42,093 bases of DNA from Planctomycetota bacterium (GTDB taxonomy: Bacteria; Planctomycetota; Phycisphaerae; Sedimentisphaerales; Anaerobacaceae), in the NCBI GenBank assembly GCA_030605475.1, contig JAUWIG010000031.1:1-42093 (forward strand), given 5' to 3'. A program made the translations under genes and the position numbers. Positions 39,294 to 42,093 of the stretch are shown here, piece by piece (the stretch's first letter is position 1; every line of letters starts with the position of its first letter). A model generated the notes under the pieces. It saw only the letters and a program-made list of their open reading frames with translations, did not search any database and was not told the DNA's origin.

Positions 39294-41570
39294 TTAGTTT
39301 GTCCGATCAAACATTCCAAACGTGCTATATGGATATTCGTCTCTGTCAATGTTCACAGCAATAACAATACAGTATCTTGCATGACCTTCAGAAAAAACTT
39401 TACTAGCTATGTTCTCCATGAAAGCGTGCCGCTTTTCTTTGTGTCGTTTTCTAAATGCAAGTAATACTATCGCGTTCGTTTTTCCTATTGGAGGAGCAAT
39501 AACAACCGAGTTAATATGCCCTGGCCTTAACCAGTTTTTCTTAACATTTTTCTTTATTTTCTTGAATGCTTTCTCTGCACTGACCTGTTCATCTACAGGA
39601 AAATCCAATAGTGCTACACAAGCCTCGATCCAACGGCTAGGAGCTTTGTTTCTAATTCGCTTGCGAATATCTCTCCACCATTTTGTTGATTTTAATAACG
39701 GTTTTTTTCTAATTACTCCATACTCTTTCGCAGAATAATATTCATCTATCGGTTTCGACATTTCAAATAATTGTAGTTTCATATTGCTAGATTCGACTGA
39801 AGTCATATTTAGCCCATTTTCAAGATACAATCCCAGCCAATCTAATTCATCCCCTAATAAACTAATATCTTTCTGTTCTAAAATGCTGCGACGAAGTAAA
39901 TAGTGAATTTTTTCTTCTTGTACTTCTAATATCTCAAAAATACTCTCAAAAGCGGCGATTGGAATTGTGGGGACTACTGCAAATTGTTTGTCAAATAAAC
40001 CTGCATCCTGGAGAATCCCCAGATTAGATAGTATATTACCAAAATCTTCAAGAGTTACAGATATTCTAATAATTTGCTGTATTTTTTTTATGTCAAACGG
40101 AAACTGTGTGCCCGTTTTCGGTAAGCCATTTTTGGCTTCCAACATTTTATCAAGGAGACGTTTTGATTGTATTGCTGGATTAATAATTTGTTCGTTTATA
40201 TGACGCAGAATTCTTTTTGGCGATCCTCTAAGAGCAGGCATAGTTACAGAACCAGATTTGGCTTCAATTATTATCAAAAAAGAGTCAACTTTAATCAGAA
40301 AGTCCGTTTCATACTCATTATTTCCGTCATTCCATTTAAAATTCTTTTCACATTGACAGCCAGGAAATGAATGTGTCGCTAAATCAAAAATTTTATCTTG
40401 AAGAAACTTTGCACGTCTTTGTGAGCATTTAGTCTTTAATTCTGTTTGAGAAGATAAAAGCCCGTCAAGAATATGAAGAGAAAAACTGAAGAACATCTGA
40501 GGCATTGGACAAAAACACGTATTTTCGTTTATTCTAATCAGTGGCTTTGTCCAAACAGGGTTATCTAAAAACAAATGCTCCAGATTATATCTACTTAGGT
40601 CACCATAAGATAACGATAGGAATGAAATACATTTCTCGACTCGTTTTACGTCGAACACAAGTTTCTCAGCTATTTCACTCGTTGAAAATGTTAACTTCTC
40701 TGGCAAACGAAGATCAGAATGGGATAAAAGAAAAGGTCTGACCCCCTCTTTTGGTATTTTATGCTCGTGTAAGAATTTTATCAACTGTTCAGGCGAACCT
40801 TTAATGTCGGGATATACTTTATAATACTTTCTTACGGTCTCTTCCAAAGTTGAACTGCTGAATACATCTCTTAGTTCGTCTCTCCAACGATTAATAATAT
40901 TTTCTGTCCTTGTAACAAGATATTCGAACATATCTATAATCTGAGTTGCTGACAAACCAATTTGTTCTGCAAAATCTTTATCTAGAGGTTCATAGATTTC
41001 TCTTATTAATCTTATAGTTTGTTTGTAGTAGCCCCAATTTCGGACATATTGTGTGTTCAACCGTATATGTTCTTGGAGAAGCAAAAAGACCTTTTCTTTT
41101 TCGTTCTTCGCTGAGTTTACTTGAGACATTCTTTTGTAACTAAAAGACGTCCCTAAAGAAATCAGTGAATCCCAAATTTCTTGGACTTTTTGCGGAGATA
41201 TTGGAATCGGAGAAATCTTGTCAGAAGGTACTGTTAGTATTAACGCTTGTGCAAGTTCAACATGAGCTTGTGTTAATGAACCATATTTCTCTTTTTGAAT
41301 TTTACCAGTTTTTGTTATTCCCGCAAACAATCCATAAGCAGAAAGAGTAGATAATAGATGGAGGGGATTACATGAGCATATGATATTGACAACTTTAGGT
41401 AGAAGGGTGTCAAATTCATCTCGATGTTTTTTCCCAGCTTCGAGCAGAACTGCACCGAGTTCTTCCTCTGATAAAGTCATTGGTGGGTATTGAATAGCTC
41501 TGACACTAGAGGATAGACGGGTATCCACTTTTTTAGTCTTGCGCTTCCTTTTATTACGTTTATGGGCCAT
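39294..41570 (-). CDS. Large protein with a PD-(D/E)XK nuclease-like motif
   Basis: The 758-residue protein has a very basic N-terminus (HKRNKRKRKTKK). Residues about 30-330 are helical with no family I recognise. A segment at about 375-470 looks like a PD-(D/E)XK core: YETDFLIKVDSFLIIIEAKSG (D423, E436, K438), preceded by CQCEKNFKW and followed by a helix with RHINEQIINPAIQSKRLLDK. A further helical region of about 290 residues ends the protein. The E-A-K pattern after a beta-strand is typical of NERD/Mrr-like endonucleases. It is A+T-rich compared with core genes, and a defence or DNA-processing role is a guess. A small membrane protein gene lies upstream on the same strand (gap 21 bases). 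Confidence 0.68.
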   Translation of the reverse strand: MAHKRNKRKRKTKKVDTRLSSSVRAIQYPPMTLSEEELGAVLLEAGKKHRDEFDTLLPKVVNIICSCNPLHLLSTLSAYGLFAGITKTGKIQKEKYGSLTQAHVELAQALILTVPSDKISPIPISPQKVQEIWDSLISLGTSFSYKRMSQVNSAKNEKEKVFLLLQEHIRLNTQYVRNWGYYKQTIRLIREIYEPLDKDFAEQIGLSATQIIDMFEYLVTRTENIINRWRDELRDVFSSSTLEETVRKYYKVYPDIKGSPEQLIKFLHEHKIPKEGVRPFLLSHSDLRLPEKLTFSTSEIAEKLVFDVKRVEKCISFLSLSYGDLSRYNLEHLFLDNPVWTKPLIRINENTCFCPMPQMFFSFSLHILDGLLSSQTELKTKCSQRRAKFLQDKIFDLATHSFPGCQCEKNFKWNDGNNEYETDFLIKVDSFLIIIEAKSGSVTMPALRGSPKRILRHINEQIINPAIQSKRLLDKMLEAKNGLPKTGTQFPFDIKKIQQIIRISVTLEDFGNILSNLGILQDAGLFDKQFAVVPTIPIAAFESIFEILEVQEEKIHYLLRRSILEQKDISLLGDELDWLGLYLENGLNMTSVESSNMKLQLFEMSKPIDEYYSAKEYGVIRKKPLLKSTKWWRDIRKRIRNKAPSRWIEACVALLDFPVDEQVSAEKAFKKIKKNVKKNWLRPGHINSVVIAPPIGKTNAIVLLAFRKRHKEKRHAFMENIASKVFSEGHARYCIVIAVNIDRDEYPYSTFGMFDRTN

Positions 41571-41572
41571 TT

Positions 41573-41640
41573 ACAATGCCACGATGTAACCTTACAATAC
41601 CTCAATGTAAGCCTGCAATGCCACGATCGAATCCTTCAAT
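41573..41640. repeat. Degenerate tandem repeat of about 22 bp at the gene junction
   Basis: Units resembling ACAATGCCACGATGTAACC recur about three times; CAATGCCACGAT itself occurs at 41574-41585 and 41617-41628. They cover the 3' end of the membrane protein gene, its stop codon and the leader of the next gene. Confidence 0.65.
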
Positions 41641-42002
41641 ATAGCCCCGGCGCAAATCTTACCAGCGACAATGGCAATAATCATAGAACCCAGACTGGCA
41701 AGTAAACCCACTGTGACTCTATTCCAATCAGGCTCTTCCTTCTTGAGAAAAGAACCCCACATGGTCTCGGACTTCAGCGTTGTCCACACAATCATTGCAA
41801 CGGTAACACTACCTAATCCAGCCCAGATTGCTACTGCAAAGAAGGCACGCTCTATTATGCCAGTAATCATGCCTTTATCTGTCAGAAGGCCTTTCCAGTT
41901 CCGTTTTACCCCAAATATTTTTGCCAACAACCTGTACCACAAGAGCGAAACAACACCACCCAAAACCGCAAGCATCAAAACAATACTTAAGTATATACGC
42001 AA
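41592..42002 (-). CDS. Small three-helix membrane protein
   Basis: The 136-residue protein starts at TTG 42002. Transmembrane helices lie at about 3-25 (YLSIVLMLAVLGGVVSLLWY), 49-76 (AFFAVAIWAGLGSVTVAMIV) and 96-122 (VGLLASLGSMIIAIVAGKIC). No family is recognised. The last residues (DSIVALQAYIEVL) are encoded by a tandem repeat. It is upstream of the nuclease-like gene on the same strand, so the two may be a functional pair. Two TACTTAAGTA palindromes flank its start. Confidence 0.68.
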   Translation of the reverse strand: MRIYLSIVLMLAVLGGVVSLLWYRLLAKIFGVKRNWKGLLTDKGMITGIIERAFFAVAIWAGLGSVTVAMIVWTTLKSETMWGSFLKKEEPDWNRVTVGLLASLGSMIIAIVAGKICAGAILKDSIVALQAYIEVL

Positions 42003-42013
42003 TTACTTAAGTA
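41984..42013. promoter_or_regulatory. Paired TACTTAAGTA palindromes (operator-like)
   Basis: Two perfect 10-bp palindromes, TACTTAAGTA at 41984-41993 and 42004-42013, have centres 20 bases apart (about two helix turns). They straddle the start codon of the small membrane protein gene. The layout suits binding by a dimeric repressor. Confidence 0.45.
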
Positions 42014-42049
42014 ACCACCACCATTTAACCAATCAACTCTTTTTCCTTG

Positions 42050-42081
42050 CCCCGTTAGAAACTTCCCTGTTTCTAATGGGG
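42050..42081. repeat. CCCCGTTAGAAA hairpin repeat, copy 4
   Basis: Arms CCCCGTTAGAAA (42050-42061) and TTTCTAATGGGG (42070-42081) with one G-T pair and loop CTTCCCTG, at the right edge of the window. Confidence 0.8.
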
Positions 42082-42093
42082 TCTGCGCTCTCG

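Overview
The window looks like a chromosomal segment from a Planctomycetota bacterium, most likely of the Phycisphaerae/Sedimentisphaerales type. This is inference. It rests on the large secreted protein at 1818-3938, whose Ig-like 'W..G.GATSHDVYFGT' module is followed by a strip-type beta-helix, a layout typical of that group. It also rests on the DUF4954 protein, frequent TTG starts, and long gene-poor spacers packed with short repeats. There is one tRNA (Ser-CGA) and no rRNA, CRISPR array or transposase gene.

Layout. 1-5.6 kb holds envelope genes: the tail of an unknown gene, a secretin, a secreted beta-helix protein and an HTH/membrane/coiled-coil protein. 5.7-9.9 kb is housekeeping: a phosphoglycolate phosphatase-like HAD protein with an apparent AUA start, tRNA-Ser, hisA, trpS, a DUF2007 protein and scpA. 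9.9-18.2 kb is a redox block. A stand-alone thioredoxin is followed by a tight co-directional run: thioredoxin, flavin thioredoxin reductase-like protein, NuoE-like, a 55-residue protein, NuoF-like, a NuoG-like/NfnA fusion, and NfnB. I read this run as one operon encoding a flavin-based (probably electron-bifurcating) NADH/NADPH/ferredoxin enzyme coupled to a thioredoxin system. It is the best candidate here for an undescribed system. The reductase lacks the usual NADPH-phosphate motif, and no hydrogenase H-cluster subunit is present.

18.3-22 kb carries trmO, a DUF1015 protein, a class V aminotransferase and a YbaK-type deacylase. 22-26.7 kb is accessory, AT-rich and repeat-laden: a palindromic element, a 41-bp tandem array, a membrane protein, an FRG-domain protein, a small winged-helix protein and another membrane protein, with two exact 38-bp direct repeats between them. 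26.7-38 kb is core again: an HtrA protease, purM, an S23-type four-helix-bundle gene, purF, a thioesterase, a SurA-like chaperone, and an apparent nagB-DUF4954-HD-like operon, then a degenerate amidase-like protein. 38-42 kb is accessory: a spacer full of repeats, a Cdd1-type HhH protein, a large protein with a PD-(D/E)XK-like motif, and a small membrane protein.

Three repeat patterns stand out. First, a hairpin family with CCCCGTTAGAA arms occurs four times. Second, low-complexity 'word' repeats occupy nearly every spacer and run into the ends of several genes (the 3' ends of purF, nagB and cdd1, and the 5' end of the SurA-like gene). Third, a diverged element of about 97 bp occurs twice in inverted orientation, next to the two accessory blocks. 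All functions are assigned by eye from sequence motifs; no database search was run.
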